Source: Symbiodinium natans (taxonomy: Eukaryota > Sar > Dinophyceae > Suessiales > Symbiodiniaceae). Taken from it: a DNA stretch of 64,000 nucleotides. This document shows positions 51,601-62,639 of the stretch, piece after piece. Position 1 is the stretch's first letter, and each line of letters starts with the position of its first letter. The DNA lies in the NCBI GenBank assembly GCA_905221605.1, contig CAJNDS010002310.1, forward strand, positions 67,001 through 131,000, read 5' to 3'. A model generated the notes under the pieces. It saw nothing but the letters and a program-made list of their open reading frames with translations, ran no database searches and was not told where the DNA came from. The position numbers were made by a program, and so were the translations under genes.

Positions 51601-54131
51601 TACTCGTCCTCATAAGGGCAAGCACGGGATGATCATCTGCTGCTTTTTCCTGGTTCTTAAGTGAAAAATAGTTTTGTGTGTATACGATCAATAGACAAAT
51701 TGTCTTGCGGCTGTGACCTCACACAGATCAATATGCACTCCCAGCATACGTGCGCACAATGGATTGCCATGGACAGCAAAAGACTGCTCCCTCAGAAGTA
51801 CCAAGTGACCTCCCGGCTCCGCCGCCATGGCCACGCTGGCCGACATGGCAGACATCACGGCCGAAATGGCCTTCGAGCAGCCTTTGCCAGTGAGGGCCTT
51901 GGGAACCTTGCAAGAAGCTGCTCAGAACCCATCTGGCGCTGACCTGCAGTCTGCTGTGATGGGCTTTTGGTGCGTGTTTTGTTAACGTCTAAGCAACAGC
52001 ACAGTGCGGGAGCCAGAGGCGGCGCATCACCGATCACTGAGTCACGCACGATCGCACACATCAACAGCAAACTCAGTGAACTTGCTTTTACAACTCCCGG
52101 CACAAAGCAAAAAAAGACAGCCCCTACGTGCACCCTTCAGTGGCACAGCTAGGTTTTTGGCTTGGGTGCTAACTTGGCAAATATGAGCTGAAGTCAAATG
52201 CTCACGGCCCGCACGGCTACGGCAACCACTGTGGCTACAACTGCTGTCACGGTACATATATATGTATAGATATATATCTTCATGGTGCGTCTGAACATGT
52301 CTGAACCCAACACACCACGTCCATCAGAGAGCTGCGCCTCATCAAGCACAAGGTACTGCCTTAGGACACGAGCACGAAGATGTCATGGCCACAGCCCATG
52401 GTGTAAGCAGTGTGAACCGCTGAGCTCGCATCACCGAGCTCAAATCCAAAGTCTCCTCCTCCACCAAGTCCTGGAGTGCCGGAAGGACAGCAACAAAAGG
52501 CTCCCAGCACAGCTTTTGCCAAAAGGCGAAAACCAAGCCCCACGTGAGTGAATGCAGACAGCTAAGAAAGGACACAGATTGGCAAGAAAAGAGGCAGCGA
52601 CACTCGCTGCCAGCAGGTCGTCCAGCTGTCGCATGTGTCCTGCAAACGCCCGGGCGTGCAGATGGCCATGTCGACTCCCGTCTGGATGATTGCCTCGGTT
52701 GCGCACAGATGGGACACAATTTCCACGTTCTTTTCTCCACCTTGCCTGTCGCTGATCTCTTTTGGGAACACCGCCGTAGATGCAAAGCACTGGATAGAGC
52801 CCCTGCCAGTCTCAGCACGTGCTCAGCACAGACACCACCAGGAAAGATGCATGCTCAGACCTCTTCCCCTGCTGTCAAAGCCTTCACCAGGTCAGTGCAA
52901 ACCTGGCACAGGCCATTGAGCGACTGACCGCCAATACCAAGGTCACCAAGCCAGCGTGCGAAAGACTGACCTCTGCAATCTGCATTGCCAGTTCCCTGGC
53001 AGCATACACTACGAGCACGCTTCAGAAAGAGACAGAGTCCAAAATCGAGTCTGTACTTTAGTTTAAGCCCTCGTCCACGCTTTAGCTTAAACTTTCTTGA
53101 GAACTGTGCCTGGTTGGCGCCATTGCAACAAAGCGTGGGGAAGCGCAGGGCTGCTCAAAGACGTCCAGCTGCCCGAGCCTACCAGTTCAAACCAATGAGT
53201 GCGGCGTCAAAAACAAAACGCACAATAGCGCAACTTTGCGCTACATTGCGCAAATTGAGATCATTTTGGAAGGGTCGGCTGCCACGGCTTTAGCGGCTCA
53301 CCCTTTTTGCCTCGACATGCTCAAGTACGGAAGGGCAAAGGCCAACGTCTTGCCGCTTCCGGTCCTACCAAGTCGCTTGGGCTCAAAGCCTGCCACACAT
53401 GAGCAAGAAGCTACGTCGAACGTTGTGGCTAAGGCACTAGCTTTGCAATGCCACACACGTCGCTTCTCCTGCGCATGGGCACGGCACTCGAACACCGCCT
53501 GCACACGCCTGCACACACGATACACACGCCTGCGCACACGCCTGCGCACACGCCTGCGCACACGCCTGCGCACACGCCTTTGCACACTCGACAAGACTGC
53601 ACTGGGCTGCTTTTAGCCGAGGATCTGCATGATCAGGGGCCAGGCGCAAGCCTGAAGGTCCGCTCAGACGGTTTCACAATCTCCGGAAAAAGGCACTGAG
53701 AGAGAGAACAGGGTTAAGGCGGCGTGCTTGGATGGGCGTGGGGCTCTCGAACTTGCTCTGGCAATACCTGCCGCTCTTCTCGGAGCTTCTCATGCTCTTC
53801 GAAGCACTTCGAAGTGAAGAAGGACTTCCCACTGAAGCCCCCTTTCGGCTCCCTCAGCCTGATCAGGCGTTTTGCGAAGCCCTGGAAGTGAAACCCGGCC
53901 AGCGGGGTGATGTCGATGTCCTGCGCAGATCTCAAAATGGGCAACAGCTTGGCAAAGCATTCAATAAACATACTGCAACATGCCGCAACACACCCACGCG
54001 AATATAGCATTCAATAGAGCGATTAATCTCCTTGCCCTCAGGGATGTGGACCTGCGTGATCGGCGCAACCCATCCAAATTCTCGGCAGCAAGATGAATGC
54101 ACACCTTGATGTTGTGCTGGTCGAAATATGC
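43485..54131 (-). CDS. DEAD-box ATP-dependent RNA helicase (DBP2/DDX5-like), many micro-exons
   Basis: RNA helicase rebuilt from exons: 54105-54131 (AYFDQHNIK), about 54025-54046, about 53880-53930, 53630-53651 (AWPLIMQ, after the Q motif), 53316-53364 (motif [10 protein letters not shown]), 52640-52693 (Ib, TPGRLQ), 52433-52470, 52338-52359 (VLDE), 46856-46926 (ADRMLDLGF), 46662-46695 (III, SATWP), 46480-46557, 46285-46319, 45733-45789, 45370-45408 ([11 protein letters not shown]), 44881-44910 ([10 protein letters not shown]), 44741-44767 (DMSQEKRTQ), about 44620-44660, 44270-44318 ([13 protein letters not shown]), 43608-43652, 43485-43535 ([12 protein letters not shown]). Motif II is DEAD, split by a 5.4-kb intron between E and A. 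SATWP and VASRGLDV point to the DBP2/DDX5 group. An N-terminal exon may start at ATG 54,892; the C terminus lies below 43,485. Most resolved donors are GA or GC. Confidence 0.92.
43690..44215. repeat. 8-bp satellite (ACACACAG)n
   Basis: More than 500 bases, making up most of the 617-base intron between the helicase exons for motif V and DVELVINY. Internal variants are nested: ACAC units, then six ACGC units and three ACCC units near 43,998-44,070, then ACAC again. Confidence 0.97.
44530..44620 (-). mobile_element. possible truncated copy of the dispersed element
   Basis: Contains GGGCCGGCTGCTC and GCCCCGGCTGCCGAGGCAGCG followed by ACAAGCG, similar to one end of the elements at 22,189 and 55,208. 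It overlaps the edge of a helicase intron; the match is partial. Confidence 0.3.
45411..45665. repeat. composite (GTCT)/(GTCTGT)n/(GT)n satellite
   Basis: Begins within 3 bases of the helicase motif IV exon and fills most of the 324-base intron. Units pass from CCGTCTGT to GTCTGT to GT. Confidence 0.95.
47462..48403 (-). CDS. nested ORF, 313 codons, unknown function
   Basis: Continuous frame from ATG 48,403 to a stop at 47,462, inside the 5.4-kb helicase intron and on the same strand. No known domain. Visible features: an imperfect internal duplication around residues 110-170 ([13 protein letters not shown] and [13 protein letters not shown]); a Lys/Ala-rich helical stretch ([15 protein letters not shown]); an Ala-Thr repeat ([17 protein letters not shown]) encoded by a GGCCGTGGC minisatellite; and a basic, Ser/Pro-rich tail. 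Codon composition and length, well above its surroundings, suggest a real protein, perhaps a retroposed single-exon copy. It could also be an alternative exon of the host gene, though the frame lacks AG|G signs at its ends. No function is proposed. Confidence 0.45.
   Translation of the reverse strand: MRPSAPLSNKKKADLGKASEANFRVDGFGPLGVGVCVVYMWPFHLVSKEWKRIATIGRELDPSIPLLGPSAVKPPVRDHLKAWGPVAWAHQDSCFGFSGYLPQKDFNAWDRERLSNPERTWPADGAVSELYDVRRKGKPSWNPTTWAHKGPCFPLDAPPLPGQGLTALKMKAAKAARAKAQGRSPSLTALTREMREAWDQHEADMRRSQSQGSVRTCAATAATAATAATAATSTPRSEASRASGSGSAGTVRAARTASKQLLPSKGPQAQPKKAAPAGVPAPHALREVERHSKERRKSEPGRVWSTFGEIFEH
48915..48985 (+). repeat. (TA)n - C-run - ATGATCCACAC composite, left copy
   Basis: A TA tract, CTCG, about 15 C and ATGATCCACACA. 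Its inverse lies at 51,480-51,560, so the pair brackets the palindrome array and telomere-like DNA. Confidence 0.85.
49013..49565. repeat. palindromic 45-62-bp array with an orientation switch
   Basis: Unit core ATTTCCAGAAAAAATCTGGAGTAC and its inverse. Three units in one orientation at 49,013-49,145, then about seven in the other from 49,197 to 49,560, each joined by CTGGAGTCTGGGGCC-type linkers. Each unit is itself a hairpin (CCAGATTTTTTCTGG), and the two halves can pair with each other. Confidence 0.92.
49585..50645 (+). repeat. degenerate telomere-like repeat (TTTAGGG / TTTAGTG)
   Basis: Dozens of GTTTAGGGTTTAG and TTTAGTGTTTAGG units with drift, interrupted twice by CTAAACC-type inverse segments (about 49,705-49,765 and 49,960-50,010) and by a palindrome-bearing segment at 50,330-50,410. 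TTTAGGG is the reported dinoflagellate telomere unit, so this looks like an interstitial, decaying telomeric block; the orientation is G-rich on the plus strand. Confidence 0.85.
50350..51250. repeat. recurring palindrome GGTCTGGGGAAG...CTTCCCCAGACC
   Basis: Four copies at about 50,358-50,392, 50,668-50,701, 50,862-50,905 and 51,219-51,248, each able to form a stem of about 10-12 bp and each followed or preceded by AT-rich CTTTTAAAATCCTTAAA-type DNA. One copy is extended by a duplicated arm (CTTCCCCAGA twice). Confidence 0.85.
51480..51625 (-). repeat. inverted TA - C-run - ATGATCCACAC composite and 62-bp duplication
   Basis: GTGTGGATCATG, about 21 G and a TA tract, inverse to 48,915-48,985. 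It is followed by a 62-base direct duplication (CTCGTCCTCATAAGGGCAAG ... GATGATCATCT plus TA tract) at about 51,549-51,640. Confidence 0.85.
53500..53590. repeat. 12-bp repeat (CCTGCGCACACG)n
   Basis: About five good units plus degenerate ones, intronic between helicase exons. Confidence 0.9.
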
Positions 54132-55207
54132 CTGACATCGCGTCAGTGGCGCGCAACTGGCTTTGCATGGCAAAGCTCGAAGGCTACTGACGACCTTTGC
54201 ATCTTCCACTGTCAAGGTCGTCTTCTGCTTCTTTGCCTGCACTCAAAACCATCTATATAAACACCCCACCCAAAAACCGCCCCCACAGATTTCGGGTGTG
54301 GTTGGGTCGCAAGAGGCAAGCGGCACACGAAGGGTCACGCTTTGGGTCGAGATGTGCTGGGAGACGTGGTCGGAGACGTGGTCAGCCGGCCTCGAGGCCG
54401 TTGGTGGGCTCTGGCCTGTTGAGCTTCCTTTTGCTCCCAGCCATGGCTCACAACCAATTCTCGCAGTTCGCCTAGTACAGTAAGCTGGCACCTCAATGGG
54501 AGTCATGTGACAATGTGATGTGCTTGTGATTGCTTCCTGCAGCCGAGTTGTGCCGTGGTCCAATACAATGCTCAGTAATGCTTAAACTTGCCTGCAGATA
54601 TCTTTGTCTACGTGCCACCACAGTGGATATCGTGTACTTTGGCTGAATGACTTCCGACTTCCAAGAACCTCCGACGCTGCGATGTGTCAGGGCCGGACAT
54701 GCCGCAAGCGATCATGGACCAATGGAATTTCAAGAGGTGTGAGATGCTTTCAGCGTGTGATTCTCGCTGCGTGATCCGCAGCATGGGAAGGGCGCGCCCC
54801 AACTTTTTCAAACGCTCAGCGGCCGCCAGCCTCTGCGCCCGCCAGGGCCGCCAGGAGCGCCGCGGCGGTGCGCCCGCCGAGGCGGCGGCCATCGGAGCCT
54901 CCGCTCGCTGTCACTCTGCGCACCTTCTTCAGCCGCCTTCGTATCTCCGGTCATTGAGCGAAAACGACCAAGTTCCCTGTATTTCAAAAGCCCAGGCCAC
55001 GCCAACCCTAGTATAGCCCTACGCGCCATGGACCGTTTACGTACAAAGTGAGAATTCATATCAACAGCACGGTAAGTCGAAATTTGCAGCTTGCACTTAC
55101 CTGTGACGCACTAAACCAAGAGCCAGACCTCGTCATCAAAAACACCCTCAGACACAGAAGCCCAACCAAACGCAAACATGAAGTTCCGCCTTACAAAACC
55201 CACTAAA
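54132..55207. other. 5' region of the helicase gene
   Basis: A minus-strand frame from ATG 54,892 (MAAASAGAPPRRSWRPWRAQ, then LAAAERLKKLG) is the best candidate for the helicase first exon, but no donor could be fixed. Nothing else is seen. Confidence 0.35.
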
Positions 55208-55503
55208 GAAAAACATTCGCCTCGGCTTCCTGCCGAGAAGCGTCTGGAGCAAGCAGACCCGGATGGGCCTCCTTCCCCCGAACCGAACCCTTCCCCCGGA
55301 CCCCCCCCCCCGCCCTGTGGGAGAAGAGCGCAAACCGATGCCGTGGAGGGTCCCGCAGGCACCGCCGCAAAACGCACCCTGCCACTCCCCACCCGCCACC
55401 CTCCACCCCCCCCTCCCCTTTTTTGCAGAAACCCTCTTTCCTCCTTTCCTGTCCGAGGGCCGGCCCGGCTGCCGAGGAGGCGCGCGCAAGCATTTACAAT
55501 TAA
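55208..55503 (-). mobile_element. dispersed SINE/MITE-like element, copy 2
   Basis: Same ends and internal blocks as 22,189-22,531 (CCTCGGCTTCCTGCCGAGAA; AAACCGATGCCGTGGAGG; GGCCGGCCCGGCTGCCGAGG), with a shorter and different C-rich interior. Flanking DNA differs, so the ends mark the element borders. A target-site duplication is not clear by eye. Confidence 0.6.
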
Positions 55504-55672
55504 CAGAATAACAAGTTTTTTTTTGTCTGCCCTCACAAACACTCTTTAAAGTAAACCTTATTCCAAAGTAAACACTCGAAAAAGAAATAACTGACAATCT
55601 AAGCTTCGCGGATGCCCGCACCCACCCGGATGCAGTGCCAGTTCTCTCACTTTTCAACCGGTATTTCTCGGG

Positions 55673-56035
55673 CTAGTTGTCAAGCCGCCGCTCTCTGAAG
55701 TCACATCTTTCGTCCTGCCTTCCCTGACCCATCTTCAAGTCTTCGTTGCTCAAGTTCCCCTTTCTTCGGCCCCTGTCCTCAGGGTTCGCCAGGTTGATCT
55801 GGAGCCGGGGCTCCGGGCTCCGGGCAGAGGCCGCCCCCAGCCCGCATCCTTCCACCCGCCGCCCCACAGCTATTGGGACGCTCCGCCACCTCACTAGCCG
55901 GCCAGCTCGACTGGCCGCGTGACGTGCCCGGGCTTCTGCACATCCCCGCATCTTAATGCCGCGCACAGTATCCCACATGTTTCGGGCAATATACTGTTCG
56001 ACCCCCGAACTCCCCAACAGAGAGAGAACCTTCAC
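55673..56035 (-). CDS. hypothetical ORF, 120 codons
   Basis: Opens MKVLSLLGSSGVEQYIARNM and continues as an Arg-rich protein without a recognised domain. It lies between a repeat element and CA satellites; it may be a decayed mobile-element frame. Confidence 0.2.
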   Translation of the reverse strand: MKVLSLLGSSGVEQYIARNMWDTVRGIKMRGCAEARARHAASRAGRLVRWRSVPIAVGRRVEGCGLGAASARSPEPRLQINLANPEDRGRRKGNLSNEDLKMGQGRQDERCDFRERRLDN

Positions 56036-56205
56036 CGGAGGCTTTCTGGTTATTCGGGCGCGCCCGAGGTCTTCTCATCCCTTTGAACCCCACGCCTACA
56101 AAGCCAAGACCAACTCGAAGCTCTTGTCGCTGCAAGTCCGGCCCCGTCTCCTGGAGGCTCTAGGAACTCTTCTGGGCGTTCCACATTCTGCACATTCTGC
56201 ACATT

Positions 56206-56380
56206 ACACACACACACCCACACACACTCCCACAACCACCCTCACACACACTCCCACAGCCACCCTCACACACACAGAGACACACACACACACACAGACA
56301 CACGCACACGCTCCCACACACGCACCCTCACACACACACACACACACAGACACACACACACACACACACACACACTGACA
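56206..56380. repeat. (CA)n-rich satellite with CCC interruptions
   Basis: CA dinucleotides broken by CACTCCCACAACC and CAGA units; directly followed by the first copy of the 323-base duplication. Confidence 0.92.
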
Positions 56381-56381
56381 C

Positions 56382-56704
56382 ACTGATGCAAGAATGCACT
56401 CGAAAGTTGCAAACTTGCAAATGCACTCATGCCGGATGCACATGCCCTCCAACCGGCCTGAAACTGGAAAACCTGGTTTAGTCAAAACGAGAAGGGCCCG
56501 ACTTTTGTTGTTGTGGCATGCCACCTACATCCTCAGATGTCCAGGCACTGCCACGGCAGGTACGTTTGCCTGGGATGTGGGGGGGAGCTTCGTTGGGCAG
56601 AGCCACCCCCACACCCCCTCTGCCCCCCTGCAATCATGAAATGGCAACCTTGGTAGTGGCGGTGAAGCCTTTCCAGGAGGAACGAACCGTTTCCACACAC
56701 ACAT
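56382..56704. repeat. 323-bp direct duplication, copy 1
   Basis: Nearly identical to 57,227-57,549 (constant offset 845). Only a few substitutions are visible by eye, for example GGGGGGGAGC against GGGGGCGAGC and GGAGGAACGAACCG against GGATGAATGAACCTG. Both copies end in TTTCCACACACAC. Confidence 0.95.
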
Positions 56705-57226
56705 CGCCCTCAAAGAGGGCTAAACCGGTCGGAACGTGAAAACCCCGAAGACCGCCCCGAAACCCCCCAGTACTAATGCACGTGCCCTGGCGCTCGCACT
56801 GCCTAAAACCTGTTTGACAACCCCCATGGAAAACGATAAAAACGGTTTTGAGTGAGCCGCCACTTGGTTTTAAGTGGATGCGGGTCCTGTCCACAAAGCG
56901 GTGGATAAGGATCCAATCCACCCTTTGGAAAACAAAAAACTGCGGCAGGTAGTTTGAGAGCGAGAGAGGTGGGGACATGTGGGATGCCTGCCCCGTGCCC
57001 CCAGCAACCTGACAAAACACGACCTCGGGCGGGAACATACATCAGCTCGACACCCGTCTCTCGGAGACATCGAATCAAAACCAAGAGAGATGGAATCGGG
57101 AGGAAAACCCTTGGCTCGCACGGACCCTCACTTCCTAAAAGCTTCAAGTGAACTTACCTCCAATCGGAGGCTCGGCTACCCGCCGCTGGTGGGCGCCCAG
57201 GAGGGAAAGCCCAACCGAAACCACAC

Positions 57227-57539
57227 ACTGATGCAAGAATGCACTCGAAAGTTGCAAACTTGCAAATGCACTCATGCCGGATGCACATGCCCTCCAACCG
57301 GCCTGAAACTGGAAAACCTGGTTTAGTCAAAACGAGAAGGGCCCGACTTTTGTTGTTGTGGCATGCCACCTACATCCTCAGATGTCCAGGCACTGCCACG
57401 GCAGGTACGTTTGCCTGGGATGTGGGGGCGAGCTTCGTTGGGCAGAGCCACCCCCACACCCCCTCTGCCCCCCTGCAATCATGAAATGGCAACCTTGGTA
57501 GTGGCGGTGAAGCCTTTCCAGGATGAATGAACCTGTTTC

Positions 57540-57549
<10 letters not shown>
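57227..57549. repeat. 323-bp direct duplication, copy 2
   Basis: Second copy; it runs straight into the 700-base CA satellite. The opening ACTGATGCA of the duplicated unit reappears once more just inside the satellite (about 57,555-57,563). Confidence 0.95.
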
Positions 57550-58969
<1,420 letters not shown>

Positions 58970-59138
58970 CTCGGGTGATGTGTTGAAAGTGAAAAGGGAG
59001 AAAACATGCGCGAAAACTCAGGTCCAAAATGACCTACTCAAGAGCCAACCTTTGCACCCGAAGAAGCGACTTCTCACACGCTGGGATTTGTGATCGGAGA
59101 GGATAGACCTAGGGAACTTTATGGAACACCCCCTTCAC

Positions 59139-59140
<2 letters not shown>

Positions 59141-59172
<32 letters not shown>
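59141..59172. repeat. poly-C tract, about 32 bases
   Basis: One of the longest homopolymers in the window, followed by an A-rich run. Confidence 0.95.
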
Positions 59173-59173
<1 letters not shown>

Positions 59174-60500
59174 AAAAAGAAAAACAAAAAAATGTGCGGG
59201 AGTCTGGGAAGGGGTTCACTCAACTCCCAGGTTCACACCGATTCACACCGAGGCGCCTAAGCTGTCAGAGCTGCCGCAGCACTCCTCACCACTGTGAACG
59301 CCAAAACAGATACAGAGTTTGCCGCTCTCCGAGTCCCCAAGTCACACCTTTGAGTCCTAACGTGTCATATGACCCTTTGCTTCGACAGGTTTTGATCAAG
59401 ACGAGCTTCGCCAACATCATGTAAGTCATGAAGTCTTCATGGAATACGTTAGGTATCTGACGATCCGAAGCATCGTTACGAGGTCAGCTTGGCCCAATGC
59501 ATGAGATTGATTTCCGCCCAGGTTCATGGTATTATTATGCGTGACATCGAGCGTTGACCCAACAAGATAGTGCCCCGCACCGTTCTGAGCAGATGTGCGT
59601 TTGCGCCAAGAATCTCTGGTCTTCTTTCTGTTGCCGACCTGACTCTCTCGCACGCTCTCCTCTGCCCTTCCTCGGAGGATGCGTGGGCTGTTGTCAAGCT
59701 GCCCGTCCATAGACGCCTGTGACGGCAGGAGGGCGGAGGGGGGGGGGGGGGGGCGTCGAAGAGGATGTTCCCTGCATCGGCGCGCAACGCATCAACGAAT
59801 CGCAAAGCCACATTGCCTGCCAGCTTTCCAGAGAACTACGAGGAAGCACCAGTCCAAACGAAAGCACCACTGTCGAGGGGTAGGCGGACTTGCCTCGGAT
59901 CTTCAGGCTCTCGTATGTTATCGTGCACTTTGTAGGTCGGCTGACTTCTTCCACGGGACTGTCTGTTGAAGAAGCTGCCTGGCCAGAGGGCCATCCAAAG
60001 CGCCAGCCACTTCCAATGCACCTCAAGGACTCTCAAGGTCTCAAAGAGCCTCCAATAGAACTGTGAAGCAGGACTCAGGGATCGCGGGTAACTTCTCTTC
60101 TTGTTCCGCAACTCGTGGCCAAACTCCCGACTTGAATTCTGTTCTTGAGGTTCTTTGAGCTGCCTGGGTCGAGTGCCAGCTGATTTCAGGGTTAGGGTTG
60201 TCCGCTGTCCGTCTCGCATGACCGGTCCCACCCACTCGAAATGTAAGGGGACAAAGGGTAGGCACCACGACGCCCCTAAAGGATGGGGGTGATGGGGACA
60301 CTAGGCCCCAAAAAATCACAAGTGACTCAAGTGACGCCCATCTCCTGAAGAAACAAGCTGGAGACACAAGGGGTGGAGTAAAGAATGGCACACAAGAATG
60401 GCCTGGGCAAAGAGCGTGGAGCCACGTCCTCCAAGTGTGGTCACGGATCCTCTCGACGCCCTCGTCGGCACATTCGGCACCCGTGGTCCCGAACCTCTCC
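59173..60500. other. mostly non-coding, possible small exons
   Basis: Minus-strand exon candidates are named under the gene at 58,245. On the plus strand 59,391-59,421 (VLIKTSFANIM after CGACAG|G) resembles an exon but stands alone. A G18 run lies near 59,735. Confidence 0.3.
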
Positions 60501-60504
60501 GCTA

Positions 60505-60935
60505 AAGGAGAGAGAACAAGAGAGGGAGAGACAGAGAGAGAGACAGAGAGCGAGAGAGGGAGACAGAGAGACAGAGAGACAGAGAGACAGAGAGACAGAG
60601 AGACAGAGAGACAGAGAGACGGAGAGACGGAGAGACAGAGAGACAGAGAGACAGAGAGACAGAGAGACAGAGAGACAGAGAGACAGAGAGACAGAGAGAC
60701 AGAGAGACAGAGAGACAGGAGAGACAGAGACAGAGAGACAGAGAGACAGAGAGACAGAGAGACAGAGAGACAGAGAGACAGAGAGACAGAGAGACAGAGA
60801 GACAGAGAGACAGAGAGACAGAGAGACAGAGAGACAGAGAGACAGAGAGACAGAGAGACAGAGAGACAGAGAGACAGAGAGACAGAGAGACAGAGAGACA
60901 GAGAGACAGAGAGACAGAGAGACACACACACCAAA
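60505..60935. repeat. 8-bp satellite (GAGACAGA)n
   Basis: About 430 bases with two GGAGAGAC variants near 60,620 and one phase break near 60,719. Its frames ([16 protein letters not shown]) are artefacts. Confidence 0.97.
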
Positions 60936-61297
60936 CACGTGCAGGCAAACGTCCAACACATCGCGTGACACGAGATAAAGCAAGACGTGATTTGAACTTT
61001 GCAGAGCCTGGTGACGGCTTGTGCCCACGCCTCACCATTTGCGCCGACTCTATCGAGACGTATTCGTCGCAAATGTCATGACACGCGGTGTGACACGAGT
61101 GGTCTGTGGGCGGGTCGGGGGCCACTGCCGCTGCAGCGGACAAAGTAGCGGGCCAGCCGCAAGCGAGCATCAAAGCGACAGCCCTGTCCGACCTCTGCTG
61201 CGCGGCACTCAGTTTCACAAACAGCCGAAGCTAACACATGCAAAGACTAGGTGACTAGGTCGCAGGCCAAAGGTTCAAAAGCAGTGGCACGGTTTTG

Positions 61298-61459
61298 TCA
61301 GGCATGGCTCCTGTTCCACACACTCTTCCATTCTGCTTCTCCATTCTGCTTCTCTATGCTTTCTTTTGGGGCTCCGGGATGGGACGAGCCTTGCTGGCGC
61401 CGTCTCCGAGGCTTGGCTGAGATGCCAAGGAAGGCGTCTGACTCCTCATCCACAAAAGC
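61298..61459 (-). CDS. exon of an unidentified gene, possibly terminal
   Basis: Starts after ATGTGCAG|G and stays open for 53 codons to a TGA at 61,298-61,300. It reads AFVDEESDAFLGISAKPRRR, then a Gln/Ser/Pro-rich basic tail (ESIEKQNGEAEWKSVW). There is no start codon. Composition and the AG|G acceptor match other exons in this window. It may be the C-terminal exon of a gene whose 5' part lies to the right. Confidence 0.45.
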   Translation of the reverse strand, partial: AFVDEESDAFLGISAKPRRRRQQGSSHPGAPKESIEKQNGEAEWKSVWNRSHA

Positions 61460-62639
61460 CTGCACATTCATATACATTCATGGCGCGGTAACACCGGGCG
61501 CAAACATGGGCAAACACACGGCTGCAGAAGAAATGAATAAAATGAAAAGGAGAAGTGAGAAAGGAGAGTGTCCCCCCTTCATGCCATGGGGTTCCAGGCT
61601 GTGGACTCCTAGACCTTGCCCAAAAAAAGGCACCAACTCCCCCCTCAGACCCCCCGTGCTCTGGGACCCCCTTAACTACTCCTGAAACCCCTCTTAGGAC
61701 TTAGGACTTAGGACCCCTCCTTTTTTGAGATTTTTGCCTCCTAGGAAACTCGATGCTACACCCTGCGGTGGGCCAGCCCGGCTGCCCAGGCGGCCCACAT
61801 AAGCGTTGACAACAAACATCAAACGCATGGAGTCCATGCACTGTCATCAGGGACTCCACGGCCTGTGGCGGTGGAGCCACGGAGGCGGCCTTGTTCCTGT
61901 TGGAATCTGCCGCCTACCACAAGCGTTGTCTACAATGGGAAATGGATTGAACCGGAATGAACCGTGAACCTACCCCGAGAGGTTTCTCGACTATTTGCAC
62001 CACCAGTTCGAAAGCTTGACTGCACATTGTGTTGTTCGGTCGTTGCTGGTGCAACCTCGAGATGCACAACAGCAACGACCTTTGGCACCTCTTCGCGACA
62101 CAGCGATGGTGATTGGACGAATCAAAAGCATAGTTTCGGCACGAGATTGCATGCCCAATGCCCGCATGCCTCATTCAAGGTGCGCGTCTGCAAACTTTGC
62201 TCGATGACCTTAAAGTGGTTCATTCACACATCCTCGCGTTGGTGGGACACGTCCCTGCAGAACGCAATGACACGTGCCCATCTGCCCTGCCGCTCAGTTC
62301 AACTCAGTTCCTCATCCAATTTTTGAACGTGCGCAAAAAACCTGTTGTCTCACAGCATGCTTGGGTTCAAAATGGGGCCCCTTCTCCGCATAATCAGACC
62401 TCCACGCATACTTCGTTCGCGCTGTCAATCGAGCACCTTATCACACCCTCCATTTGAACAAAACAAGACCGTGGGCTAATCCATCTGCGCAAAAGGATTT
62501 CGCTCCTGTTGAGGGAAGCAGCCTTCTTCCTCAGGGGCTGCCTAGAGGCCTAGCTCTTTTCTTGATCACCGACTCAAACAAGCTCGATGTTGAAGTAGAA
62601 ACTGGCGAAAAGACACTCAACTAACATTGCGCCTGCCAT
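61460..62639. other. no confident gene
   Basis: At 61,766-61,812 GGGCCAGCCCGGCTGCCCAGG with CATAAGCGTTGACAACA resembles one end of the dispersed element at 22,189 and 55,208 and may be a truncated copy. A minus-strand stretch at 61,845-61,900 (NKAASVAPPPQAVESLMTVH) is a weak exon candidate. Confidence 0.3.

Noticed and set aside
43485-54131. Two separate DEAD-box genes (52-54 kb and 43-47 kb)
   Set aside because: The motifs appear once each and in order, and VLDE (52,338) joins ADRM (46,926) in phase 0 with AG|G; one gene is simpler, although transcripts would be needed to prove it.
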